Assembly (NCBI RefSeq): GCF_016803395.1
Contig: NZ_JAEVHL010000005.1
Coordinates: 31,129-95,128 of the forward strand
DNA: 64,000 nt
Source of the DNA: Micromonospora tarensis
GTDB lineage: Bacteria > Actinomycetota > Actinomycetes > Mycobacteriales > Micromonosporaceae
Reading direction: 5' to 3'
Part shown: one piece after another, positions 56,439 through 64,000 of the stretch
Layout of the letters: the number at the start of each line of letters is the position of its first letter
Position numbering within the stretch: position 1 is the stretch's first letter
Translations under genes and position numbers: made by a program
Notes under the pieces: model-generated
What the model was told of the DNA's origin: nothing
Seen by the model: only the letters and a program-made list of their open reading frames with translations
The model's database searches: none

Positions 56439-56841
56439 GCGGGCTCCTTCTGCGGGGCGTCGTCGGCGAGGGTGGCGCGCAGTGTCGTCTCCACCAGGGC
56501 GATGACGTCCTCGGCGGTGAGGCCGGCCGCCTGCGCCCGGTGCAGCCAGGCGACCAGGTCGTCGCGTAGCTCGGCCTGATTGGGCAGGGACGCGCCGGCC
56601 AAGGTGCGCTGGACGAACGTGCCCACCCCGGGTCGCCGCCGACCAGACCCTCGATCTCCAACTCCCGGTACGCCTTCAGCACCGTGTTCGGGTTGATCGC
56701 CAGGGACTGCGCGACGTCCCGAACCTTTGGCAACTGGTCGCCCGGTGTCAGCAGGCCGACCCGCAGTGCCTGCTTCACCTGCTGCACGAGCTGCATGTAG
56801 GTGTTCACCTTCGACCGGCTGTCCAGTACGAACTCGATCAC
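56435..56841 (-). pseudogene. GntR-family (YtrA subfamily) regulator, frameshifted
   Basis: The restored protein has 135 residues, the short YtrA type. It starts at GTG 56841 (MIEFVLDSRSKVNTYMQLVQ) and has the winged helix PGDQLPKVRDVAQSLAINPNTVLKAYRELEIEG with a 56-residue C-terminal helical dimerisation part (TFVQRTLAGASLPNQAELRD). The break is one base near 56632-56641, between GLVGG and PGVGTFVQ. Its stop overlaps the ATPase start. YtrA regulators repress their own ABC operon and often respond to cell-envelope stress; the inverted repeat at 56862 is the likely site. Confidence 0.87.
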
Positions 56842-56861
56842 TCGTGATGATCCTTCCTGTT

Positions 56862-56879
56862 GTCCTACGACAGTAGGAC
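56862..56879 (-). promoter_or_regulatory. YtrA/GntR-type operator
   Basis: GTCCTAC-GACA-GTAGGAC is a perfect inverted repeat (7-bp arms) 21 bp upstream of the GTG. On the minus strand TATTAG partly overlaps just upstream and may be the -10. Confidence 0.65.
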
Positions 56880-57050
56880 TAATAGACAGCTTCATCGGTG
56901 CCGCCACCGCTGTCAAGCCCGGCACGGCCGGTGTCACCCGAACCGTGCGCTCCTCGACCGAGCTGGCACCGGCGGGCCACTGGTTGGCACCGACGGGTCA
57001 GGCCGACGGGAAGGGACCGGTGGGGATCCGGGTGCACGGGGAGGTGTTCG

Positions 57051-58319
57051 ATGGTCACCAACGAACTGACGACATCGAGGGCGACGCCACTACAGGCCGC
57101 TCGCGCCCGAGGTCGCGTACGCGGTCGGCTGATCCTGCTCGGCCCGGCCTTCGTCGCCGCGGTCGCCTACGTCGACCCGGGCAACTTCGCCACCAACTCC
57201 GCCGCCGGCGCCCGCTACGGCTACCTGTTGGTCTGGGTCGTGGTGGTGGCCAACCTGATGGCGATGCTGGTGCAGACACTCACCGCGAAGCTGGGACTGG
57301 CCACCGGGCGCAGCCTGCCCGAGCTGTGCCGGGAACGCCTGCCCCGGCCGGTGAACCGGGTGATGTGGGCGCAGGCCGAGCTGGTCGCCATGGCCACCGA
57401 CCTGGCCGAGGTGATCGGTGGAGCGGTCGCCCTGTACCTGCTGTTCGGCATCCCCCTGCTACCCGGCGGGATCATCATCGGCGCGACCGCGTTCGCCGTG
57501 CTCGCCCTGCGCTCGCGCGGATTCCGGGCCTTCGAGATCGCCATCGCCGTGGGGCTCGGCGTCATCGTCCTGGCCTTCGCGGCGAACCTGCTCGCCGCCG
57601 GCTCCGACCCGGGCTCGGCGATGGCCGGTCTGGTGCCCCGGCTCCAGGGCACCGACAGTGTGCTGCTGGCCGCCGGCATCCTCGGCGCCACCGTCATGCC
57701 GCACGTCATCTACGTGCACTCCGCGCTGACCCGCGACCGCATCCCCGCCACCGACGACACCGAACGCCGGATCCTGCTCCGCGGCCAGCGCACCGACGTG
57801 CTGCTCGCCCTCAGCGCCGCCGGCGCGGTCAACCTCGCCATGCTGCTGATCGCGGCGGCCAGCTTCCGGGGTGGCGGGCCGGGCGGCGCGGACAGTCTGG
57901 AGGGGGTGCACGCCGGGCTCGGCCAGACCATCGGCACCGCCGCGGCCTTCGGGTTCGCCGTCGCACTGCTGGTGTCCGGGCTCGCCTCCACCAGTGTCGG
58001 CACCTACGCCGGAGAGGTGATCATGCAGGGCTTCCTGCGGCGGCGGGTGCCGCTGCTGCTGCGCCGGCTGGTCACCCTGCTGCCCGCGCTGGCCGTGCTC
58101 GCCATCGGCCTCGATCCGACCCAGGCGCTGGTGCTGTCCCAGGTCATCCTCAGCTTCGGCATCCCGTTCGCGCTGATCCCGGTGGTCATCTTCACCCGTC
58201 GGCGGGACCTGATGGGCAACCTGGTCAACCACCCGCTCACCACCGCCGCCGCGTCAGTGGTGGCGGCGCTGGTGGTCGCGCTCAACGCCTTCCTGCTCTG
58301 GCAGGTCGCCGCCGGCTGA
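57051..58319 (+). CDS. mntH: Nramp-family divalent metal (Mn2+) transporter
   Basis: This 422-residue proton-coupled metal importer has eleven hydrophobic segments. Helix 1 has the metal-binding AYVDPGNFATN (Asp and Asn of DPGN). Helix 6 has ATVMPHVIYVHSAL, matching the bacterial MntH consensus. The transport signature region follows helix 8 (GLASTSVGTYAGEVIMQGFL). ATG 57051 has GGGGAGG six bases upstream. Its last codons lie within a 27-bp tandem repeat. It acts in the cytoplasmic membrane; no MntR box was noticed. Confidence 0.94.
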   Translation: MVTNELTTSRATPLQAARARGRVRGRLILLGPAFVAAVAYVDPGNFATNSAAGARYGYLLVWVVVVANLMAMLVQTLTAKLGLATGRSLPELCRERLPRPVNRVMWAQAELVAMATDLAEVIGGAVALYLLFGIPLLPGGIIIGATAFAVLALRSRGFRAFEIAIAVGLGVIVLAFAANLLAAGSDPGSAMAGLVPRLQGTDSVLLAAGILGATVMPHVIYVHSALTRDRIPATDDTERRILLRGQRTDVLLALSAAGAVNLAMLLIAAASFRGGGPGGADSLEGVHAGLGQTIGTAAAFGFAVALLVSGLASTSVGTYAGEVIMQGFLRRRVPLLLRRLVTLLPALAVLAIGLDPTQALVLSQVILSFGIPFALIPVVIFTRRRDLMGNLVNHPLTTAAASVVAALVVALNAFLLWQVAAG

Positions 58320-58389
58320 GCCGGCTGGTCGAGCGCCGCCGGCTGAGCCGGCTGGTCGAGCGCCGCCGGCTGAGCCGGCTCGGTCGAGC
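58308..58389 (+). repeat. Three tandem copies of a 27-bp unit at the mntH 3' end
   Basis: The unit starts GCCGCCGGCTGAGCCGGCTG and continues GTCGAGC. Copies are 58308-58334 and 58335-58361 (identical) and 58362-58389 (one extra C); a partial fourth copy forms the left arm of the terminator at 58385. Copy 1 contains the mntH stop codon, so the array is a duplication of the stop and terminator-arm region. Confidence 0.85.
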
Positions 58390-58415
58390 GCCGCCGGCTG
58401 GGTCGGCGGCGCTCG
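58385..58415. terminator. Bidirectional terminator after mntH
   Basis: Perfect 12-bp stem CGAGCGCCGCCG / CGGCGGCGCTCG with a seven-base loop, between convergent mntH and the 87-residue protein gene. Each upstream repeat carries an extra copy of the left arm. Confidence 0.8.
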
Positions 58416-58426
58416 GTGGGTGGCCG

Positions 58427-58690
58427 TCAGGTGCGGCGGCCCTCGTCGCGGGTCGGGATCTCCTGGCGCTGTTCGAGGGCGTCGGCCGGGTTGGCGTCGG
58501 CCGGCAGCGAGGTTGCCTCCTCCAGCGTGCCCGCTGGCAGGGCACCCTGTTCGGCCAGATCCGCCTCCGCCGCGTCGGGGTCGACGTCACCCGACACCCG
58601 GTCCGGCGGCCCGTAGTCGACGGCGTCCTGCCGCTGCTCGTGCGCATCCGCCTCCGGGGGAGGGAACGTGTCGCCCTGGTCCGTGCTCAT
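58427..58690 (-). CDS. Small acidic hydrophilic protein, unknown function
   Basis: This 87-residue protein is rich in Asp, Glu, Pro and Ala, with no hydrophobic segment. It contains EADAHEQRQDAVDYGPPDRV and a similar later stretch NPADALEQRQEIPTRDEG, so it may be built from two degenerate repeats around A-EQRQ. It is probably intrinsically disordered. GGAGG upstream supports the ATG at 58690. Short proteins of this composition are common in actinobacteria, and no function is assigned. Confidence 0.75.
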   Translation of the reverse strand: MSTDQGDTFPPPEADAHEQRQDAVDYGPPDRVSGDVDPDAAEADLAEQGALPAGTLEEATSLPADANPADALEQRQEIPTRDEGRRT

Positions 58691-58872
58691 CGGAACCTCC
58701 TACCGGCGGGTGTCGACATGCCGCCGGGGCGCTGCCTACCCCGGACCGTCGCACTCAGGCCTGCATCCGGTCAAGATCCGCGCGGTTTCCGGGAAAGTGC
58801 TGCCCCCGACGCGGCGCTCTCCCGGTACCCGCGTGGATCCTGACCGGCCGAGGAGGGTCAGGCGGCCGGGGG

Positions 58873-61164
58873 CTAGTCGGCGCGGCAGGGCCCGGCGCTC
58901 GGGCCCGGTACGGTCATCGGTGCCCCGAGATCGACAGGTGCCGGGCCGCCCGAGCAGGTCAACGCACTCGCCCGGCCACCGGCGAGGGTGGGTGCCGTCG
59001 CCGTGCCGGTCACCGCCAGCGGGCCGGTCACCCGTGCCCCCACCAGCGTGACGCGGCCGGTGGTGCCGGTCAGCGCCACCGCCCCGCGTACCTCGGTGTT
59101 CAGCAATTCCACGGCGGAGGCGCGGGACGAGGTGAGACTCCCGGCGATCGAGGAGGCCTCGGCGACCACCGCGGCGCCGGGTGCGACGGTGACCGGGCCG
59201 TGCACTGTCGCCGCGCGTAGGCAGGTGACACCGGCGCTGACGGTCAGCGGGCCGGCGTGCCGACCGCTGACCACTGTGGTGCAGGCCGGCGGTGGCGGGA
59301 GCAGGGTGGCCACGAACGAGCGGGACGCCCCGATGTTGCCGACCGCGTCGATACCCCGGTATTCGATGGTGTGCCGGCCGTACCCGGGGGAGCGCTCGGC
59401 GAACGGGGACACCGACAGGCCCCCCGAGCCGAGGTTGCCGTAGACCAGGCCGTCCACGTCGGTGCCGGTGGCGGTGAACAGGAACGGCGAACGGGCGTCG
59501 GTGGGCCAGCCGTAGTAGTTGTGCCACCCGTCGCCGTCGAGTCGGAACTCCGAGGTGACCTGCCCGGCGGTGTCGTCCGTGCCGGTCAACCCCATGGTGA
59601 ACGGGCCGTTGTACACGTACTCGGTGGGTCGACCCGGCCGGATGACGGTGAGCAGGGGCGCGGAGAGGTCGTACCGGACGTCGGGGGCGCTCGCGTCGAC
59701 CGTCCAGGTGCGGGTCACCACCTCCCGGGTCGTCGGGTCGCTGACGTGGGCGGTCAGCCGGTGGGTGCCCCGCGACAGGCGCAGCGCGCCGAGATCGACG
59801 TCCCGGTCGGTGCCGGTGTCCGCCAGCGCACGACCGTCGAGCGACCAGCGCACGCGTGGTGCCCGGTCGGTGGGCTGACTGGTCTGCACGTACACCACGT
59901 CCGGTGCGGCCACCGGCCGGTCCGTCGCGGTGGACCCGGTGATCGCGAGCGGCGTCGCCACCGGCGGGGTACGCAGCCCGGTGTCCACCGTCCACGTGCG
60001 GGTCTGGGTCAACGACGGTGAGCTGCGGACCGCCGGGTCGCGGACGAAGTCCGTCGGGTCGCTGACCGTGGCGCTGACCGTGTGCCGGCCGGGGGTCAGC
60101 CGCAGGGTTCGCAGGTCCAGGTGTCGGGCGTTGCCGGTACGCGGCACCGCACGGCCGTCCACCGACCAGGTCACGGTCAACGCGTGGCTCACCGGGTGCA
60201 GGGTGTCCACCCAGAGCAGCCGGTCCGCGCCGACCGCCTGGTCGGTGGCCGTGCCGCCCGGCAGGATGCCGACCCGGCCGGCGATCCGCTCGGTCATCCG
60301 CTCCCGGCCGACCTGGTCGAAGTAGAAGCCCAGCGACTTCATCATCGAGTGCTGGCTCGGCCGCCACACCCCGCGTTGCAGGTACAGGCCGCCCTCGTAG
60401 CGGCCGATCGTGCCACCCGCCTCGCTGGGCTCGCCCAGCCAGCGCCACCACTTGGCCCGGGTGTCGCGCATCTGCCGCTCGGTCAGCACGGTGTGGTGCA
60501 CCGAGTCCGGCTCCGGGCCGCTGTAGGTGTCGCCGGGAACCCCACGGCCGTAGTAGTCGTACTCGTCCTGTAGGCCGCCGAGCGAGTGGCCCAGCTCGTG
60601 CGGGCTGATCAGCGCGGAGAGCGCGTTGCCGCCGGAGGCGGTGGCGTTGCTGCCGCCCGCCCCACCGTAGGTGCCGCTGTTGGCCAGGGCGATCAGCTGC
60701 CGGTTACCCGGGTTGGTGCCGACGGCCAGGTCGGCGTACGCGTTCGCGGCGGCACCGTTGACCGTGAGCAGGCGTTGCACGCTGGCCGGGTTGCAACCGC
60801 CCCAGAAACCCATGTCCAGCGCGGTGTCCCGGCGCGGCGCGGTCAGGCTCGGGTCGCAGTCCACCCCGGACTCCGGGGAGACGATCTCGACGGCGTAGAC
60901 GTTGAAGTAGCTGCGGTAGGACTTGAACGGTTCAATCGTCCACAGGGTGTTCAGGTGCCGGTCCACGTGTGACCGGAAGGTGGGCAGGTCGGCCTCGGTG
61001 TAGCCGTCGCCCAGCAGCACCAGGTTGAACCGCTTCGCCGGGTCACCGGTGACCTGGATCGGCACCACCGTGGCGCTGGCCGTCGGCACCGCGCTGGCCG
61101 GTGTGGCGACCGCGAGCCCCGCCGCGACAAGTGCCGCGACGCACAACCCCGCTCTGAAACGCAC
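58873..61164 (-). CDS. Secreted M64-family (IgA-peptidase-like) metalloprotease with repeated beta domains
   Basis: This 763-residue protein starts at GTG 61164 (GGAGGGGG eight bases upstream) with a signal peptide ending near PASAVPTA. The M64 domain spans about residues 30-310: FNLVLLGDGYTEADLPTFRS, YFNVYAVEIVSPESGVDCDP and zinc motif SPHELGHSLGGLQDEYDY (His near 188). After it come two related Ig/Fn3-like modules, each closing with TRTWTVD, then an NHL-like or cadherin-like stretch, and finally a beta-helix-like C-terminus of short repeats (GPVTVAPGAAVVAEASSIAG, VRGAVALTGTTGRVTLVGAR). The C-terminal repeats resemble bactofilin-like right-handed coils. It is likely an extracellular peptidase; its substrate is unknown. 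Confidence 0.9.
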   Translation of the reverse strand: MRFRAGLCVAALVAAGLAVATPASAVPTASATVVPIQVTGDPAKRFNLVLLGDGYTEADLPTFRSHVDRHLNTLWTIEPFKSYRSYFNVYAVEIVSPESGVDCDPSLTAPRRDTALDMGFWGGCNPASVQRLLTVNGAAANAYADLAVGTNPGNRQLIALANSGTYGGAGGSNATASGGNALSALISPHELGHSLGGLQDEYDYYGRGVPGDTYSGPEPDSVHHTVLTERQMRDTRAKWWRWLGEPSEAGGTIGRYEGGLYLQRGVWRPSQHSMMKSLGFYFDQVGRERMTERIAGRVGILPGGTATDQAVGADRLLWVDTLHPVSHALTVTWSVDGRAVPRTGNARHLDLRTLRLTPGRHTVSATVSDPTDFVRDPAVRSSPSLTQTRTWTVDTGLRTPPVATPLAITGSTATDRPVAAPDVVYVQTSQPTDRAPRVRWSLDGRALADTGTDRDVDLGALRLSRGTHRLTAHVSDPTTREVVTRTWTVDASAPDVRYDLSAPLLTVIRPGRPTEYVYNGPFTMGLTGTDDTAGQVTSEFRLDGDGWHNYYGWPTDARSPFLFTATGTDVDGLVYGNLGSGGLSVSPFAERSPGYGRHTIEYRGIDAVGNIGASRSFVATLLPPPPACTTVVSGRHAGPLTVSAGVTCLRAATVHGPVTVAPGAAVVAEASSIAGSLTSSRASAVELLNTEVRGAVALTGTTGRVTLVGARVTGPLAVTGTATAPTLAGGRASALTCSGGPAPVDLGAPMTVPGPSAGPCRAD

Positions 61165-61265
61165 AGTGCGCCCCCTCCGTGTGCCGGGCCGTCGTCGTCC
61201 GGGCCGGTCTCGTCCGGGCCCGTCGTGACCGCGGTCACCCTGACCGTACCGGGGTTCCGGCCGAT

Positions 61266-62237
61266 CTATAACCCTCCGGGGTCCGTTGTGGAGTGGGCCA
61301 ACGGCCGTCCTCGCGGCGCAGCGGCCAATCCCAGCGCCGACAGCACGCACACCGCGCCGACCAGGAACAGCAGCGAGGCGGCCGGCTGGCCCAGCCACTC
61401 CCAGAACGGGTGCCAGGCCGGGTGTGGTTCGCCACGCTGGTGACGCAGCAGGGACGGGGTGGCCAGCAGCACCGGCAGCCACCACAGCACCACGGCCACC
61501 CCGAGCAGGCCGTGCACCCCGCCACGGCGTCGACGTCCCTCGGTGCGGCGGCTGACCCAGCCGAAGAGCACCCAGCCGGCCAGCGCGCCCAGCAGCGTGC
61601 CGAGCACCCCGGCCGGGACCACCAGGGGCGGTGGCGCGCGGCGCAGTTCGACCGCCAGGTAGGAGGCTTCGGGAGCGGTCTGCGAGGAGATCGAGGCGGT
61701 CAGGATGGTGTTGCCACGTTGGGCGAGCAGTGTGGTGTTCGTGATCGCCAACGGGGTGGCGCAGATCTTGTCCCCGCAGCTGAGGCCACCGGTCACCTGC
61801 GGGTCGTAGACCCGCCAGCCGGCAGCGGTGAGGCGCTCCCGGGCCACCGAGACGATCTGCTCGGCGGGCACCGGCGGCGCGCCGAGGGCGGTGGCGCTGG
61901 TCGCGCTCTCCTGGTACTCACCGCCGTCACCCAGCACCAGGGTCTTGACGGTGCGCAGCCGCAGCGCGTGCCCGTAGACGACGAAGAGCGCGGGCGGGGT
62001 GTCGATGTCGCCGAGGTCGTGCCCCGGAAAGACCTCGGTCAGGATGGCGGCGGCCTCGGCCCGGTCGGGCTGCGGTTCAGACGTCTCCCACGCGGCCCGG
62101 CTGGCCAGCGCGCCGGTGAAGAGGCCACCGATGACCGCGGCGAGCGCCACCCAGACGACGGCGGCGCCCCGGGCCGGCCGAAGGAGGCGGCCGAGTGGCA
62201 GGCCGCCGAGGCGGTTGACCCGCGCGGTGTCGGTCAC
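61266..62237 (-). CDS. Membrane protein with extracellular domain, unknown function
   Basis: This 323-residue protein starts at GTG 62237. One N-terminal helix (AAVVWVALAAVIGGLFTGAL) is followed by an extracytoplasmic domain of about 150 residues with a Cys pair (GGLSCGDKICATP) that may form a disulfide. Four C-terminal helices follow (LVVPAGVLGTLLGALAGWVL, LLGVAVVLWWLPVLLATP, SLLFLVGAVCVLSALGLAA). No family was recognised. It stands alone between the M64 gene and a divergent secreted propeller protein. Confidence 0.83.
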   Translation of the reverse strand: MTDTARVNRLGGLPLGRLLRPARGAAVVWVALAAVIGGLFTGALASRAAWETSEPQPDRAEAAAILTEVFPGHDLGDIDTPPALFVVYGHALRLRTVKTLVLGDGGEYQESATSATALGAPPVPAEQIVSVARERLTAAGWRVYDPQVTGGLSCGDKICATPLAITNTTLLAQRGNTILTASISSQTAPEASYLAVELRRAPPPLVVPAGVLGTLLGALAGWVLFGWVSRRTEGRRRRGGVHGLLGVAVVLWWLPVLLATPSLLRHQRGEPHPAWHPFWEWLGQPAASLLFLVGAVCVLSALGLAAAPRGRPLAHSTTDPGGL

Positions 62238-62384
62238 GGCAGGGCCACCCTTCAGCGTCGGACCAGGCTGGCGACAGTACATCGACGTGGGTCCGGGCGC
62301 GTCCCGTGATGACCACCGCCGGTGGCCGGGATCGGACAGGATGGGCGGGTGGCCGGGTCACGGCCACGACGAGGAGGGTGGGCG

Positions 62385-63503
62385 ATGCGGGGACCCGGAC
62401 GGTTGACCTGGCGGCGGCGGCGTGCTGGTGCGGGGGCGGTGCTGACCGCCCTGCTCGCCGGGGTGCTGCCGCCGGCCGTGCTGCTGACGTCGGGCGCCGC
62501 CACGGCGGGCGCGGCGGCGCCCGGGACGCCGGTCTGCCAGGTGCGCGACGAGCGGCTCCGCGAGATCTCCGGGATGGTCGCCACCGACGAGGGGTACGTA
62601 GTGATCAACGACGGTGCCGAGGACGAGGCCCGTCGCCGGATCTTCTTCCTCGACCAGCGCTGCGCTGTGGTGCGGACCGTGTCCTTCCCGTCCCGCCCCC
62701 GCGACACCGAGGACCTGGCCATCGGCCGCGACGGCACGATCTGGGTCGCCGACATCGGTGACAACGACCGGTCCCGACCCACTGTCGCCCTGTGGCGGCT
62801 CGCGCCGGGGGCGAAGCAGCCGGTGCTGCACCGGATGACGTACCCGGACCGCCCGCACGACGCGGAGGCGCTGCTGCTCGACACGGCCGGTCGGCCGTTG
62901 ATCATCACCAAGGGCGGCAGCGGCACGGTCTTCCTGTACGCGCCGACCGGCGCGTTGCGGCCGGGCGCGACGACGCCACTGGCCGCGCTCGGTCAGGTGA
63001 CAGTGCCGACGACCAGCACCAGCAACCCGTTCTCGTTCCTCGGGCGCGGCGTGATCACCGGTGCGGCGAGCGCGCCGGACGGACGCCGGGTGGTGCTGCG
63101 CAGCTACGCCGACGCCTTCGAGTACGACGTGCCCGCCGGCGACGTGGTCCGCGCGCTGACCGCCGGCACCGCGCGGATCACCCCGTTGCCGGACGAGCCC
63201 CAGGGCGAGTCGATCACCTACAGTCGCGACGGCCGGTCGTTGCTCACCGTCTCCGAGTCGGCCGACCAGCCCTCCGGTACCCGCCCGACGATCCTGCGGT
63301 ATCCGGCCACGGCCTCGACGGTCACCTCGGCGCCCCCGCCGGAGTCCACCGGCCCAGCGGCGCCCACAGCCGTCCGTCGGGCCGCGGAGGAGGTCGGGGG
63401 CGGCGGTGAGCGGACCTGGCCGCTGGCGGCCGGAGCCGGCACACTGCTGGCCCTGCTCGCGCTGGCCGGTGTGCTGGGGTGGAGGCACACCGCACGGCGG
63501 TGA
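62385..63503 (+). CDS. Secreted propeller-like protein with C-terminal membrane anchor
   Basis: This 372-residue protein has a signal peptide ending near ATAGAAAPG and a beta-propeller-like body: REISGMVATDEGYVVINDGA, DTEDLAIGRDGTIWVADIGD and GESITYSRDGRSLLTVSESA. A Pro-rich stretch precedes a single C-terminal helix (AAGAGTLLALLALAGVLGW) with a basic tail, so it is probably displayed on the outer face of the membrane. GAGGAGGG at 62371-62378 fixes ATG 62385. No catalytic residues were identified. Confidence 0.87.
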   Translation: MRGPGRLTWRRRRAGAGAVLTALLAGVLPPAVLLTSGAATAGAAAPGTPVCQVRDERLREISGMVATDEGYVVINDGAEDEARRRIFFLDQRCAVVRTVSFPSRPRDTEDLAIGRDGTIWVADIGDNDRSRPTVALWRLAPGAKQPVLHRMTYPDRPHDAEALLLDTAGRPLIITKGGSGTVFLYAPTGALRPGATTPLAALGQVTVPTTSTSNPFSFLGRGVITGAASAPDGRRVVLRSYADAFEYDVPAGDVVRALTAGTARITPLPDEPQGESITYSRDGRSLLTVSESADQPSGTRPTILRYPATASTVTSAPPPESTGPAAPTAVRRAAEEVGGGGERTWPLAAGAGTLLALLALAGVLGWRHTARR

Positions 63504-63534
63504 GCCGGGCCGGGAGGTGCGGCAGGATGGGGGG

Positions 63535-64000
63535 ATGTCCGTCCTGTCCACGTTGCGTCACCCGATCATCGCCGCTCCGATGGCCGGCGGTCCCTCCACG
63601 CCGGCGCTCGTCGCCGCCGTCTGCGCGGCCGGCGGGCTGGGCTTCCTGGCCGCCGGAATGATCGACACCGGCCGGCTGACCGACGACATCGCCGAGGTGC
63701 GCGCCCGCACCGACCGGCCGTTCGGGGTCAACGTCTTCCTGCCCGACCCCGGCGGCGTCGACGAGGCCGCCATCCAGGCGTACGCCGAGCGGCTCGCCCC
63801 GCAGGCCGCCGCACGTGGGGTGCGCCTGGGCGAACCGGTGGGCGGCGACGACGCGTACCCGGCGAAGCTGGCCGCGTTGCTCGCGGACCCGGTCCCGGTG
63901 GTGTCCTTCGCGTTCGGCCTGCCGACCGGGCGGCGGTGGCCGCGCTGCGCGAGCGCGGCACCGAGGTGTGGGCCACGGTGACCCGCCCGGACGCCGCGAC
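63535..64000 (+). pseudogene. Nitronate monooxygenase (2-nitropropane dioxygenase family), 5' part, frameshifted
   Basis: This is a flavin-binding TIM-barrel enzyme oxidising nitronates; only the first 155 codons are in the window. The start STLRHPIIAAPMAGGPSTPA and GGLGFLAAGMIDTGRL, DRPFGVNVFLPDP and PVPVVSFAFGLP are typical. At about 63925-63927 one C is missing in CCGACCGGG. Homology then resumes in the next frame as AVAALRERGTEVWATVTRPD up to the window edge. The in-frame reading stops at 63981. ATG 63535 has a purine-rich site upstream. Confidence 0.85.

Noticed and set aside
58308..58389. CRISPR-like array
   Set aside because: The 27-bp units are directly adjacent without spacers and derive from the mntH stop/terminator region.

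Overview
The window is very GC-rich chromosomal DNA with almost every third codon position G or C, short overlaps (ATGA/GTGA) between co-directional genes, many secreted CBM13/ricin-lectin glycoside hydrolases, and TetR/LacI/ROK/PadR regulators. This fits a soil actinomycete, most likely Micromonosporaceae (Micromonospora-like); the genus is inferred from gene style, not from a marker gene. No rRNA, tRNA, CRISPR, phage or insertion-sequence gene was seen.

Region 1 (1-14.9 kb) is a pentose-utilisation locus. It holds the end of a furanose-type sugar ABC importer (ATPase, YtfT-like and YjfF-like permeases), L-arabinose isomerase (araA), a secreted GH43 arabinofuranosidase/xylosidase, a LacI repressor, a secreted GH27 alpha-galactosidase/beta-L-arabinopyranosidase and a second importer (chvE-mmsA-mmsB). 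Four near-identical 14-bp operators (TGTKAnCGMTMACA-like) lie before GH43 (two), GH27 and chvE. They suggest that the LacI protein encoded in the middle controls all three units.

Region 2 (14.9-29.3 kb) encodes surface and export functions: a secreted metallophosphoesterase, an MFS permease with a TolB-like partner, a Tat-exported PhoD phosphatase with a secreted propeller-like protein, a MacB/FtsX-type export system with two ATPases, and two secreted cell-wall hydrolases sharing a C-terminal SH3-like domain.

Region 3 (29.3-35.3 kb) has a co-directional operon: a rifampicin-phosphotransferase-like PEP-utilising enzyme, a membrane protein and a TetR repressor. Its promoter carries two copies of an 18-bp operator. 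An M23 peptidase, a DUF2188 protein and a DUF4331 protein follow.

Region 4 (35.4-46.1 kb) contains a GH16 glucanase with a CebR-like operator, a class-V aminotransferase overlapping an ABC exporter whose ATPase has lost its signature and Walker B segment, a TetR/SDR pair, a PadR/membrane-protein pair with a striking leaderless promoter, and a TetR-hydrolase unit divergent from an alcohol dehydrogenase.

Region 5 (46.1-52.1 kb) is a second mmsA-mmsB-chvE importer with its own ROK repressor, a layout like the Streptomyces xylose importer and RokB7. A nine-codon leader ORF with the best ribosome-binding site precedes mmsA.

Region 6 (52.1-64 kb) holds a secreted zinc protease with four tandem repeats, a YtrA-type GntR/ABC operon, an Nramp manganese transporter, an M64 peptidase and the start of a nitronate monooxygenase.

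Nine genes are each interrupted by single-base shifts, always the equivalent of one missing G or C. This pattern points to sequence error more than to biological decay. Those genes are reported over their full span as frameshifted.
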